Of a DNA stretch of 64,000 bases, positions 54,279 through 62,529 are shown piece after piece. Origin of the DNA: Algoriphagus antarcticus (lineage in GTDB: Bacteria; Bacteroidota; Bacteroidia; Cytophagales; Cyclobacteriaceae); assembly GCF_002150685.1 (NCBI RefSeq), contig NZ_MSSW01000001.1, positions 62,001 to 126,000 on the forward strand, given 5' to 3'. How positions within the stretch are numbered: position 1 is the first letter of the stretch; each line of letters opens with the position of its first letter. The position numbers and the translations under genes are program-made. The notes beneath the pieces were generated by a model. That model worked only from the letters and a program-made list of their open reading frames with translations. It did not search any database and was not told the origin of the DNA.

Positions 54279-56090
54279 ATGACCGGTACACCGCGATCGC
54301 TGGATCAAGATACTTTCAATCGTCTCCGCCGCCTTTATATTATTGCTCTGGGGGCAATTGCCATCTCCTTGATCGCAAGTCAGATTCTCATCAGAAAATA
54401 CCTGAAAGATCAGGAAAACGACAGCCGCTTAGTAAATGTGGCTGGTCGGCAGCGTATGCTGAGTCAAAAGCTGAACAAGGAAGTTCTCTTACTTTCTCAC
54501 ACTCAATCTCCGGAAGCTACCCAAGCACTTTCAGATACTATTCAAAACACGCTGAATCGTTGGGAAACGGCACACCAGACATTACAGTTGGGAGATGAAT
54601 CACAGGGTTTCCATGTGGAAAATAGCCCTGAAGTCACGAAAATGTTTGAGCAGATCAATCCGGAATTCGAGGAAGTGGCTGATGCTGCAAGGAATTTCCT
54701 TTTTCTCAAATCCAGTAATTCTGAAGATTCCACGGCCATCGCTTCCCAATTAAGGATTATAGAAAGCAATGCAAATAGCTTTTTGATCAAAATGGACGAG
54801 ATAGTGAATCAATATGATCACGAAGCCAAGGAGAAGGTCTCAAGCTTGCAGCGATTGGAATTGCTCATTACGCTTTTCACCTTATTGGTCTTAGTCGGTG
54901 AGTTTTTGATCATCTTTTGGCCTTCGGCAAAAGCTATGAAAGCAAGCATTCAGGAACTGATGGATGCTGAGAAAAAGGCGATCCAAATGGCCAAGAATGC
55001 AGATATTCTCAGTCAGTCAAAAGAAAAGTCAGTCCGGGAATTACAGGCACTCAGTAAAGCGATGGATCAGATTCTGCTTTTCGCCAGGATCACACCCGAA
55101 GGATACATCACTCATATTGGAGAGCGCTTCAGCAGACTTTATAAAGCTCAAAAATTCAACATCAATGCTAAGATCTCCGACCTGCTTTCACCTCTGGAAA
55201 ATGAGCAGCTCACGATAGATCGCATTATTACTGAAAACAAAAAAGCCGGCTGGGAAGGTGAGTTTAAGACCACTTCTCAGACAGGTGAACATATATGGCT
55301 GGATGTGTCCATGATTCCATATCATTCGTCTGAGGACAAGTCCGAATTGATATTGATTTGCCTGGACATCACAAAGCGGAAGGAGTTCATGCATCAAGTG
55401 GAGCAGCTGACGAAGGAGAGTTTTGAGGAGAAAATGCATCAACAAAAGGTGATTTCAAGACAAATCATCGAGAACCAAGAGAATGAGCAAAACCGCATAG
55501 CTAAGGATATTCACGATGGCATCGGACAGATGCTCACTGGACTTAAGTACCTGCTGGAAAGTGTAGATACTACTGACCCTGAGAAAGCCGAAGTAAAAAT
55601 CATCAAACTCAAAGAACTCACTTCGAATATCATCAAAGGCGTGCGAACAGCTACTTTTAATCTTACTCCTCCAGAATTAAAGGATTATGGTATTGTGCCT
55701 GCTCTGACAGAACTGACACAGGAGCTTTCCAAACTTACAGGGAAAGACATTGTTCTTTTCAATAAATCTGAGTTCTCCCAGCGACTGGATTCTTTGGTAG
55801 AAATCAACCTCTACAGGATCACGCAAGAAGCAATCAACAACGCGATCAAATATGCAGAATCCTCGCATATCATCGTCACCGTCTCACATAGTCAGAATAT
55901 ACTGAGCATCATAGTAGACGATAATGGCAAAGGCTTTGACAAATCAAAACTGAAAGCTAAGCCAGACGAGGAAGGCGGAATGGGACTCACCTTTATGCGA
56001 GAGCGAGTGAAATACATCAATGGAAGATTGTTCATCAATTCCTCGCCTAATGAAGGCACTAAAGTCACGCTCAACATTCCTTTGACGTAG
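54279..56090 (+). CDS. Sensor histidine kinase with NarX-like nitrate P-box
   Basis: The 603-residue kinase has two membrane helices (about 18-38 and 190-212) around a helical sensor domain beginning DSRLVNVAGRQRMLSQKL (49-66), which resembles the nitrate-binding P-box of NarX/NarQ (INxAGxxRMxS). A PAS domain (~265-375), a HisKA_3 helix with the phosphorylated His in RIAKDIHDGIGQML near 411, and a HATPase_c domain (DDNGKGF, GGMGLTFMRERV) follow. It starts 4 bp after the DUF4202 gene and precedes a NarL-type regulator gene. It should report periplasmic nitrate or nitrite. Confidence 0.88.
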   Translation: MTGTPRSLDQDTFNRLRRLYIIALGAIAISLIASQILIRKYLKDQENDSRLVNVAGRQRMLSQKLNKEVLLLSHTQSPEATQALSDTIQNTLNRWETAHQTLQLGDESQGFHVENSPEVTKMFEQINPEFEEVADAARNFLFLKSSNSEDSTAIASQLRIIESNANSFLIKMDEIVNQYDHEAKEKVSSLQRLELLITLFTLLVLVGEFLIIFWPSAKAMKASIQELMDAEKKAIQMAKNADILSQSKEKSVRELQALSKAMDQILLFARITPEGYITHIGERFSRLYKAQKFNINAKISDLLSPLENEQLTIDRIITENKKAGWEGEFKTTSQTGEHIWLDVSMIPYHSSEDKSELILICLDITKRKEFMHQVEQLTKESFEEKMHQQKVISRQIIENQENEQNRIAKDIHDGIGQMLTGLKYLLESVDTTDPEKAEVKIIKLKELTSNIIKGVRTATFNLTPPELKDYGIVPALTELTQELSKLTGKDIVLFNKSEFSQRLDSLVEINLYRITQEAINNAIKYAESSHIIVTVSHSQNILSIIVDDNGKGFDKSKLKAKPDEEGGMGLTFMRERVKYINGRLFINSSPNEGTKVTLNIPLT

Positions 56091-56106
56091 ATTTCCTAGA
56101 TTTTTA

Positions 56107-56133
56107 TACGTAAATTCTGTACTTTACTACGTA
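56107..56133 (+). promoter_or_regulatory. Paired TACGTA boxes before the response-regulator gene
   Basis: TACGTA at 56107-56112 and 56128-56133, 21 bp apart, in the 58-bp gap before the regulator ATG. No clear TAnnTTTG follows, so this could be an autoregulatory site acting on a promoter I cannot place. Confidence 0.5.
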
Positions 56134-56148
56134 TTTACTTAAGCGCAC

Positions 56149-56811
56149 ATGAACCCAATCAAGATAGTTTTAGCTGATGACCACGAACTGGTACGTGACG
56201 GAATCAAGTCCTTACTCGAAAGTGAAAAAGAGTTTCAAGTAGTCGATGAAGCCTCTGATGGTGTGGAAGCGCTAGAAGTAATAGGTCTTCAAAATCCAGA
56301 TTTGCTGATTGTGGATATTCGTATGCCCAAAATGAATGGACTGGAAGTAGTGAAAGAGATGACCAAATCATTTCCACATATCAAGAAACTTGTCCTTTCC
56401 ATGCATGATTCGGAAGAGTATGTAGTGGAGGCGATACAGGCTGGAGCTGATGGGTATTTGCTTAAAGGATCTTCTAAAAGTGAGTTCATAAAGGCTCTAC
56501 ATACGATTTCCAGCGGCGGAAAATTTTTCGCAGGAGACATCTCCGCTTATATCATCAATAATTTTGTCAACGGAAAGGCTAAAGCATCTTCCAAATCGGA
56601 TACGATTTCTGAAGAGTTGGCAAATCTGACCAACAGAGAAAAACAGATTCTCGAACTCATTCTAGAAGGAAAAGGAAATAATGAAATCGCTGATGCACTG
56701 GAAATCAGTAAGAGAACAGCGGAAGTACATCGGTTTAATTTGATGAAAAAGATGAACGTCAAGAATCTGGTGGAGCTGACCACAAAATCCCGAGACTTAA
56801 ACTTGATCTAA
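56149..56811 (+). CDS. NarL/FixJ family response regulator
   Basis: The 220-residue regulator has a receiver domain with D10, D11 and phospho-acceptor D56 (LLIVDIRMPKMNG) and Lys near 106 (GYLLKGSS), and a C-terminal LuxR-type HTH (LTNREKQILELILEGKGNNEIADALEISKRTAEVHRFNLMKKM). It is the obvious partner of the nitrate kinase and is flanked by TACGTA pairs at its own gene and at narK, so it probably binds them. Confidence 0.92.
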   Translation: MNPIKIVLADDHELVRDGIKSLLESEKEFQVVDEASDGVEALEVIGLQNPDLLIVDIRMPKMNGLEVVKEMTKSFPHIKKLVLSMHDSEEYVVEAIQAGADGYLLKGSSKSEFIKALHTISSGGKFFAGDISAYIINNFVNGKAKASSKSDTISEELANLTNREKQILELILEGKGNNEIADALEISKRTAEVHRFNLMKKMNVKNLVELTTKSRDLNLI

Positions 56812-56893
56812 GAAAAACACTAAGTCTTAATAAGTAGTCAAAAATCCAATTAGATCGATTCTAAGTGGATTTTTTATTTTTTACTTGAAAAAT

Positions 56894-56935
56894 TACGTAT
56901 TCGGTATTTTAATTACGTATTTATACTTACTTTTA
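56894..56935 (+). promoter_or_regulatory. narK promoter with paired TACGTA boxes
   Basis: TACGTA at 56894-56899 and 56914-56919, 20 bp apart. The second box starts 14 bp before TACTTTTA (56928-56935), a near match to TAnnTTTG, exactly as at nirB. The narK ATG follows at 56957. Confidence 0.6.
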
Positions 56936-56956
56936 GCGAAGATAAAAATAAGTATT

Positions 56957-58381
56957 ATGGAACCACTACTTACACACAAAGCTACACGTTTAAATCTTTT
57001 AGATTTTAAAACCATCCCGATTCGCACGTTCTGGATCACTTCAATTGCATTTTTCATCTGCTTTTTCGCATGGTTCGGCATTGTTCCGTTCATGCCAGAT
57101 GTAGTCAAGGATCTTGGACTTACTCCTGCACAAAAGTGGAATGCAACAGTTCTTGCAGTAGCAGGAACAGTTTTCGCCAGATTACTTATCGGCAAACTAT
57201 GTGATAAGTATGGACCTAGACTTTGCTATACTTGGCTTTTGATTTTGGGATCCATTCCGGTAATTCTTAGCGGATTGGTACAGACGCCAATGCAGTTTTA
57301 CATTTGCCGATTGTTGACAGGGTTTATCGGAGCATCATTTGTCATCACGCAGGTACACACTTCGCTGATGTTTGCTTCCAACGTAGTCGGAACGGCCAAT
57401 GCAACTTCAGCAGGCTGGGGAAATCTAGGTGGCGGAGCAAATAGATTGGGGATGCCGATCATTGCTGCGATAGTCATAGGAGTAGGGGTAGCTGAGGCTG
57501 ATGCCTGGAGATATTCTATGATCATCGCGGGTATTGCCTGCTTTAGCATGGGTTTGGTGTATTATTTCTTTACAAAAGACACTCCAGAAGGCAACTTTAA
57601 AGAACTAGAAGCTAGAGGAATAAAAGCCCCTTCCACTAAGAAGGACAAAGTTGGCTTTATGGAAGCGGTGAAAGACTACCGTGTCTGGTTGCTATTCATA
57701 GTGTACGCAGCATGTTTTGGAATCGAATTGACGGTCTATGGCACCATGGATGATTACCTTCAAAATACTTTCCAACTTGAACGAATCACAGCTGGAAATA
57801 TCGTGCTTTCCTTTGCACTGATGAATATTTTCGCCCGAACGCTTGGTGGATACTTTGGTGACAAATTCGGGAAATCAAGAGGACTAAGAGGCCGTGTTTG
57901 GTTTTTGGCTGCGATCTTAATTGCTGAAGGATTGATGCTAAGTCTGTTCTCACTCGCTACGAGTTTGATGCTTGGCTTCGGATTACTTGTAGCATTTAGC
58001 TTGACAGTACAAATGGCTGAGGGGGCGACATTCTCAGTTGTTCCATTTGTTAATAGAAAAGCAATCGGATCTATTTCAGGGATAGTTGGTGCAGGGGGAA
58101 ATTTCGGAGCTTTCTTGGCTGCGCTTTTCTTAAGTTCCAAATCAGCTGTAGCCGAAAAAACGGCGCTGATCGCAAGCGAGGCACTGGGAACCGAAGCAGC
58201 CGCGGCAGCTCAATCAGCGGCCGCGGCATCTGCAGTATCGGCTGGCTATCTGGTGATTGGAGGATTAATAGTCATGTCTGGAATGGTTGCGCTAGCGATA
58301 CGATTCAGTACCGAAGATGAGAAAGTAGCAGAGGTAGAGTTAAGCAAGCTACAGCCTGAATTAGTGCGAATAGATAATTAA
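56957..58381 (+). CDS. narK: Nitrate/nitrite MFS transporter
   Basis: The 474-residue transporter has 12 membrane segments and nitrate-family motifs: FAWFGIVPFMPDVVKDLGLTP, GLLTGFIGASFVITQVHTSLMF-like sequence with the conserved Arg in CRLLTGFIG, NATSAGWGNLGGGAN, and a second GG-rich nitrate signature GIVGAGGNFGAFLAALF. I use the ATG at 56957 because the frame upstream runs through the promoter. A low-complexity Ala/Ser-rich loop (EAAAAAQSAAAASA) sits before the last helix. It imports nitrate for the reductase gene downstream. Confidence 0.9.
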   Translation: MEPLLTHKATRLNLLDFKTIPIRTFWITSIAFFICFFAWFGIVPFMPDVVKDLGLTPAQKWNATVLAVAGTVFARLLIGKLCDKYGPRLCYTWLLILGSIPVILSGLVQTPMQFYICRLLTGFIGASFVITQVHTSLMFASNVVGTANATSAGWGNLGGGANRLGMPIIAAIVIGVGVAEADAWRYSMIIAGIACFSMGLVYYFFTKDTPEGNFKELEARGIKAPSTKKDKVGFMEAVKDYRVWLLFIVYAACFGIELTVYGTMDDYLQNTFQLERITAGNIVLSFALMNIFARTLGGYFGDKFGKSRGLRGRVWFLAAILIAEGLMLSLFSLATSLMLGFGLLVAFSLTVQMAEGATFSVVPFVNRKAIGSISGIVGAGGNFGAFLAALFLSSKSAVAEKTALIASEALGTEAAAAAQSAAAASAVSAGYLVIGGLIVMSGMVALAIRFSTEDEKVAEVELSKLQPELVRIDN

Positions 58382-58474
58382 CTTGGAGCATTAGTCCCAA
58401 AATAGCTCTTCTGCAATTCACCATTTGTGCTGTAGATGAGCTATTTTGTTATTAGCCTATATGTCTATCAGCAA

Positions 58475-58580
58475 TTATACCAGTAAAAGATTAAAGTGTA
58501 AACTAAATTCAGGCAAGATCATGACTTCTTCGTTCATCGGTCTTCCAGCCACTATAGCAATGAAAATAAGGCACTGGCAT
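58475..58580 (+). repeat. Diverged copy of the 150-bp dispersed repeat
   Basis: It starts ACCAGTAAAAGATT and ends GCACTGGCAT, like the inverted ends of the other copies, and shares the TCATCGGTCTTCCA core, but is otherwise diverged. It lies in tandem with the full copy. Confidence 0.5.
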
Positions 58581-58605
58581 CATTACGAATATTCATATTA
58601 AAACT

Positions 58606-58755
58606 ATGTGATTATACGGAATCTTGCCAGTAGAAAATTTATAGGATCGAAAATCCATAGGCACATTGAATTCTGGTTTACTCCGATCTTCGGTCATCGG
58701 TCTTCCAACCCGTTGACCAAAGAGAATTCGCTTACTGGCAGAAAAGCGTACATAC
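58606..58755 (+). repeat. 150-bp dispersed repeat, copy 2
   Basis: Matches the reverse complement of 30103-30252 over 150 bp with about 10 differences by eye. Short inverted ends TTGCCAGTA (58624-58632) and TTACTGGCA (58732-58740) bound its core. It ends 34 bp before the nitrate reductase start. Confidence 0.85.
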
Positions 58756-58789
58756 ATATAAAACTATTTCCAATCGTAATTACTGAGTA

Positions 58790-61700
58790 GTGATCCCAGA
58801 TAAAAAAGTCAAAACCACCTGTTCCTACTGCGGCGTCGGCTGCGGAATAGTCGCTGAGGTGGACGCTCAAAACAAAGTACAAGTCGAAGGCGATCAAGAT
58901 CACCCTGTGAACCAAGGAATGCTCTGCTCCAAGGGCATGAACCTCCACTACGTAGTAAATGACACTTCCGATAGAATACTCTACCCGGAAATGCGCTGGA
59001 GTAGATCTCATCCCCGGGAGCGGGTCAGTTGGGAAGATGCGTTGGACAGAGCTGCGGGAGTTTTCAAGTCTTTGATCCAGAAATATGGGCCGAATAGTGT
59101 AGGCTTTTACATCTCAGGACAATGCCTCACGGAAGAATATTACATCGCAAATAAGCTTACAAAAGGCTTTTTGGGCACAAATAATATCGATACGAACAGT
59201 CGCTTGTGCATGAGTTCGGCTGTGGTGGCTTACAAAAAAACCTTTGGAGAAGATTCTGTTCCCATCTCCTACGAAGATATAGAGCTGGCAGATGCTTTTT
59301 TGATCGCTGGCGCAAATCCGGCCTGGTGTCACCCGATACTCTTTCGCAGACTTGAAAACCACAAGGAGAAAAATCCGAATGTGAAGATAATCGTAGTCGA
59401 TCCGCGCAAAACGGATTCAGCTACTTTCGCAGACATTCACCTGCAAATCATTCCTGGTACCGATATTATTTTATACAATGCCATTGGCAAAAGGATCATT
59501 GATATCGGGCTGGCGGACAAAGAATTCATAGAAAAGCATACCGAAAACTATCAGAAGTACCGCAAGCAAGTGATGGCTACTTCGCTAAAAGAAGCGGCTA
59601 GTCTTTGTGGAATTTCATTGGATGACATTAAGAAAGTAGCCGAAATCATCGGGGAATCTAAAGGATTCATCAGCATGTGGGCGATGGGTTTGAACCAAAG
59701 CGCAATCGGTACGGATAAGAACTTTTCCCTGCTGAATCTTTCTCTGGTAACCGGGAGAATCGGAAAACCTGGAAATGGTCCTTTCTCACTTACCGGCCAG
59801 CCAAATGCAATGGGTGGACGGGAAGTTGGTGGCATGGCGAATCTTTTAGCGGTTCACAAAGACCTGAATAATCCAGTTCATCGGCAGGAAGTAGCTAATT
59901 TCTGGGGAGTAAATGAGATTTCTCCAGAACCTGGCTACTCAGCTACTGAGATGTTTGATGCCTTGGAAAGTGGGGAAATGAAGGCGGTTTGGATCATTTG
60001 CACCAATCCTATGGTGAGTTTGCCGAATTCCAACAAAATCGAAAAGGCAATGAAAAATGCCAAATTCGTGATCGTTCAGGACATTTCACACAAAGCAGAC
60101 ACGTTGGAATACGCAGATCTTGTTCTTCCTGCAGCTGGTTGGCTGGAGAAGGAAGGAACGATGACGAATTCTGAACGTCGCATTTCTTACCTGAACAAAG
60201 GAATCAATCCTCCTGGCGAGGCTAGGCCCGATGTGGAGATTTTGTGCGATTTTGCTCGAAGAATGGGCTTCAGAGGCTTCAATTATAACAATACCGAAGA
60301 AATCTACGAGGAATATTGTGCCATGACGAAGGGGACGAACATCGATATATCCTACCTGAATTACGATCGTTTGAAGAATGAAGGAACCTTCCAGTGGCCA
60401 GTTCCAGAGTACAGACATACAGGAACTCCACGACTTTTTGCAGATAATAAATTCTACACACCGACTCAAAAAGCGGTGTTCAATATTCCCGCTCAGATCA
60501 CCAATACTTCCGAGAAAACGAGCAAGGAATATCCGCTGATACTCACTACAGGACGCGTGAGAGATCAGTGGCATACCATGACAAAGACGGGGAAAGTCTC
60601 TCGTCTACGCACCCACTACCCTAGTCCTCTATTGGAAATCAACCCGATCGATGCGTATCTGGACAAGGTAAAAGATGGGGATGTGGTGGAAGTAAAAAGT
60701 AAAAATGGCGTGGTCCGAGTGAAAGCCAAACTCTCCAAAGACATACGTGAAGGAGTGGTATTTCTACCTATGCACTGGGGCAAGCAATTACAAAGTGACC
60801 TCAATCGTGCGAATAACCTGACAAAGACCGTAGTCGATCCGCAATCCAAGGAACCGGATTTCAAATACACCACTGTTTCAGTTTCCAAATACAAGAAAGA
60901 AACAGAGAAAATCGTGGTCGTGGGTGCTGGAGCTGCAGCTTTCCGCTTTATTCAAAACTACCGTGAGCACAACGAATCAGATCAAATCCATGTGTTTTCC
61001 TATGAGCCACATCCATTTTACAATCGGGTACTTTTGCCTGAGTATGTAACTGAGGAGCTGACTTGGGAGCAGCTGCAGAAGATCAAAGAACATGAGCTTA
61101 AAAAATTAAAAATATCGCTTCATACAGGGCTTTCCATAGAAAAAATTGATCCTGAAAAGCAGGTTGTGATTGATAACAATGGACAGGAATATCCTTTCGA
61201 TAAGTTGATTTTGGCCACTGGTAGCCGGGCTTTTATCCCAAAAGATGCACAATTGGATCTTCCTGGACGCTTCACTATGCGAAGTAAAATCGATGCGGAT
61301 CGATTTAAAGACTACCTGGATTCTACCAACTTACCTGCTGAAAATCAGCATGTGGTGATCATAGGTGGAGGCTTGCTTGGTCTTGAACTTGCCGCGGCTT
61401 TGCAGCACAATCGAGTGAAAGTCACTATCGTACAGCGAGCTTCCCGATTGATGGAACGGCAACTGGATGACGTTTCCAGCAAGCTACTTTCTCTCGATGT
61501 GCAAGAGCGAGGAATACATGTTTATTTCGATAATGAGGTCAGTACTGTTTTCGATGATGAAGAACACAAATCACTTTGCATCACGCTAAAGAGCGGAAAA
61601 ATTATTTATGCCAACGCGGTAGTTTATGCGATTGGCACACAGCCAAACATTAAAATCGCGCGAGATAATGGAATTTTTTGCGGACGTGGAATCAAGGTAA

Positions 61701-62314
61701 ATCAGCATTTACAGACTAATTATCCTAACATTTTTGCCATCGGCGAGATCGCGGAATTCCAAAATCAACTCTTCGGCATCACCTCAGCAGCTGAGGAGCA
61801 AGCCATTATTTTGGCAAACTATATCGCTGGCGATGTGAGTAGTATTTACAGCGGATCAGTGTTGATGAATATTCTGAAATTCAAGGATCTGGAGCTTTGC
61901 AGTATTGGCGATATCCTGATCCCGGAAAATGACGATTCCTACGAGGAAATTATTTTCACAGACATGAGCCGCCGCTATTACAAAAAATGCATCGTCAAAG
62001 ATGATTTGCTTATCGGAGCAGTTTTGATGGGGGATAAAAATGAATTTGCTGAGTTCAAATCCCTGATCGAAAACAAAATTGAACTTTCTGAAAAGCGAAA
62101 ATCCCTGCTTATGGGCTCTTCGGATACTCGCCCAGTTATTGGCAAATTAGTATGTAGCTGTAGTCGTGTGGGCGAGGGAAATATCAAAGAAGCAATAGCG
62201 GATGGATGCTCAGATTTCACTGCACTCTGCCAGCAAACAGGCGCTGGACTAGGCTGCGGAAGTTGTAAAACAGAGGTTAGAGAAATACTTCACGAATCAA
62301 AAGTACTGGCATGA
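58790..62314 (+). CDS. Assimilatory nitrate reductase fused to flavoprotein reductase and BFD domain
   Basis: The 1174-residue protein joins three parts. Residues 1-~700: molybdopterin nitrate reductase with a 4Fe-4S motif C11, C14, C18, C46 and NSRLCMSSAV, GANPAWCHPI, LPAAGWLEKEGTMTNSERR. Residues ~705-1090: NirB-like FAD/NAD(P)H reductase (VVVGAGAAAFRFI, VVIIGGGLLGLELAAAL, NIFAIGEIAEF). Residues ~1115-1174: BFD-type [2Fe-2S] domain (LVCSCSRVGEG, GLGCGSCKTEV). Normally the reductase is a separate subunit. The start is the GTG at 58790 because a TGA lies two codons upstream. It should reduce nitrate to nitrite with NAD(P)H in one chain. Confidence 0.92.
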   Translation: MIPDKKVKTTCSYCGVGCGIVAEVDAQNKVQVEGDQDHPVNQGMLCSKGMNLHYVVNDTSDRILYPEMRWSRSHPRERVSWEDALDRAAGVFKSLIQKYGPNSVGFYISGQCLTEEYYIANKLTKGFLGTNNIDTNSRLCMSSAVVAYKKTFGEDSVPISYEDIELADAFLIAGANPAWCHPILFRRLENHKEKNPNVKIIVVDPRKTDSATFADIHLQIIPGTDIILYNAIGKRIIDIGLADKEFIEKHTENYQKYRKQVMATSLKEAASLCGISLDDIKKVAEIIGESKGFISMWAMGLNQSAIGTDKNFSLLNLSLVTGRIGKPGNGPFSLTGQPNAMGGREVGGMANLLAVHKDLNNPVHRQEVANFWGVNEISPEPGYSATEMFDALESGEMKAVWIICTNPMVSLPNSNKIEKAMKNAKFVIVQDISHKADTLEYADLVLPAAGWLEKEGTMTNSERRISYLNKGINPPGEARPDVEILCDFARRMGFRGFNYNNTEEIYEEYCAMTKGTNIDISYLNYDRLKNEGTFQWPVPEYRHTGTPRLFADNKFYTPTQKAVFNIPAQITNTSEKTSKEYPLILTTGRVRDQWHTMTKTGKVSRLRTHYPSPLLEINPIDAYLDKVKDGDVVEVKSKNGVVRVKAKLSKDIREGVVFLPMHWGKQLQSDLNRANNLTKTVVDPQSKEPDFKYTTVSVSKYKKETEKIVVVGAGAAAFRFIQNYREHNESDQIHVFSYEPHPFYNRVLLPEYVTEELTWEQLQKIKEHELKKLKISLHTGLSIEKIDPEKQVVIDNNGQEYPFDKLILATGSRAFIPKDAQLDLPGRFTMRSKIDADRFKDYLDSTNLPAENQHVVIIGGGLLGLELAAALQHNRVKVTIVQRASRLMERQLDDVSSKLLSLDVQERGIHVYFDNEVSTVFDDEEHKSLCITLKSGKIIYANAVVYAIGTQPNIKIARDNGIFCGRGIKVNQHLQTNYPNIFAIGEIAEFQNQLFGITSAAEEQAIILANYIAGDVSSIYSGSVLMNILKFKDLELCSIGDILIPENDDSYEEIIFTDMSRRYYKKCIVKDDLLIGAVLMGDKNEFAEFKSLIENKIELSEKRKSLLMGSSDTRPVIGKLVCSCSRVGEGNIKEAIADGCSDFTALCQQTGAGLGCGSCKTEVREILHESKVLA

Positions 62315-62529
62315 AATCGAGCATTACTCTAACGGTCCTACATAGGGATGATTGTCTATTAAGCGAGTTTCTCCCGAATCAAATTCGTGACAGGCTATCT
62401 GACCATTGAAAAATCAAAAGTAAACAGATGAAATCAAGAATGACACAAATGTCAATGGCAGGGATGATTATCCTACAGGCGAGATTCTGCCGGCAGGCAG
62501 GTGTGGCCAATAAAAATCAATTATAACAC
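62315..62529. other. Gap between nitrate reductase and rubredoxin-fusion genes
   Basis: Contains two similar GGGATGATT(G/A)T pieces (about 62345 and 62461) with AAGCGAG/AGGCGAG sequences after each, a short imperfect direct repeat, and a TGCCGGCAGGCAGG stretch at 62489-62502. No gene or clear promoter. Confidence 0.4.

Larger units (their letters stand above)
58382..58789. other. Intergenic region filled by repeat copies
   Basis: No gene is seen. After a possible weak hairpin (AATAGCTC ... GAGCTATT, about 58402-58445) that may end narK, the space is taken by a diverged repeat at 58475-58580 and a full 150-bp copy at 58606-58755, leaving only 34 bp before the nitrate reductase GTG. Confidence 0.65.
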
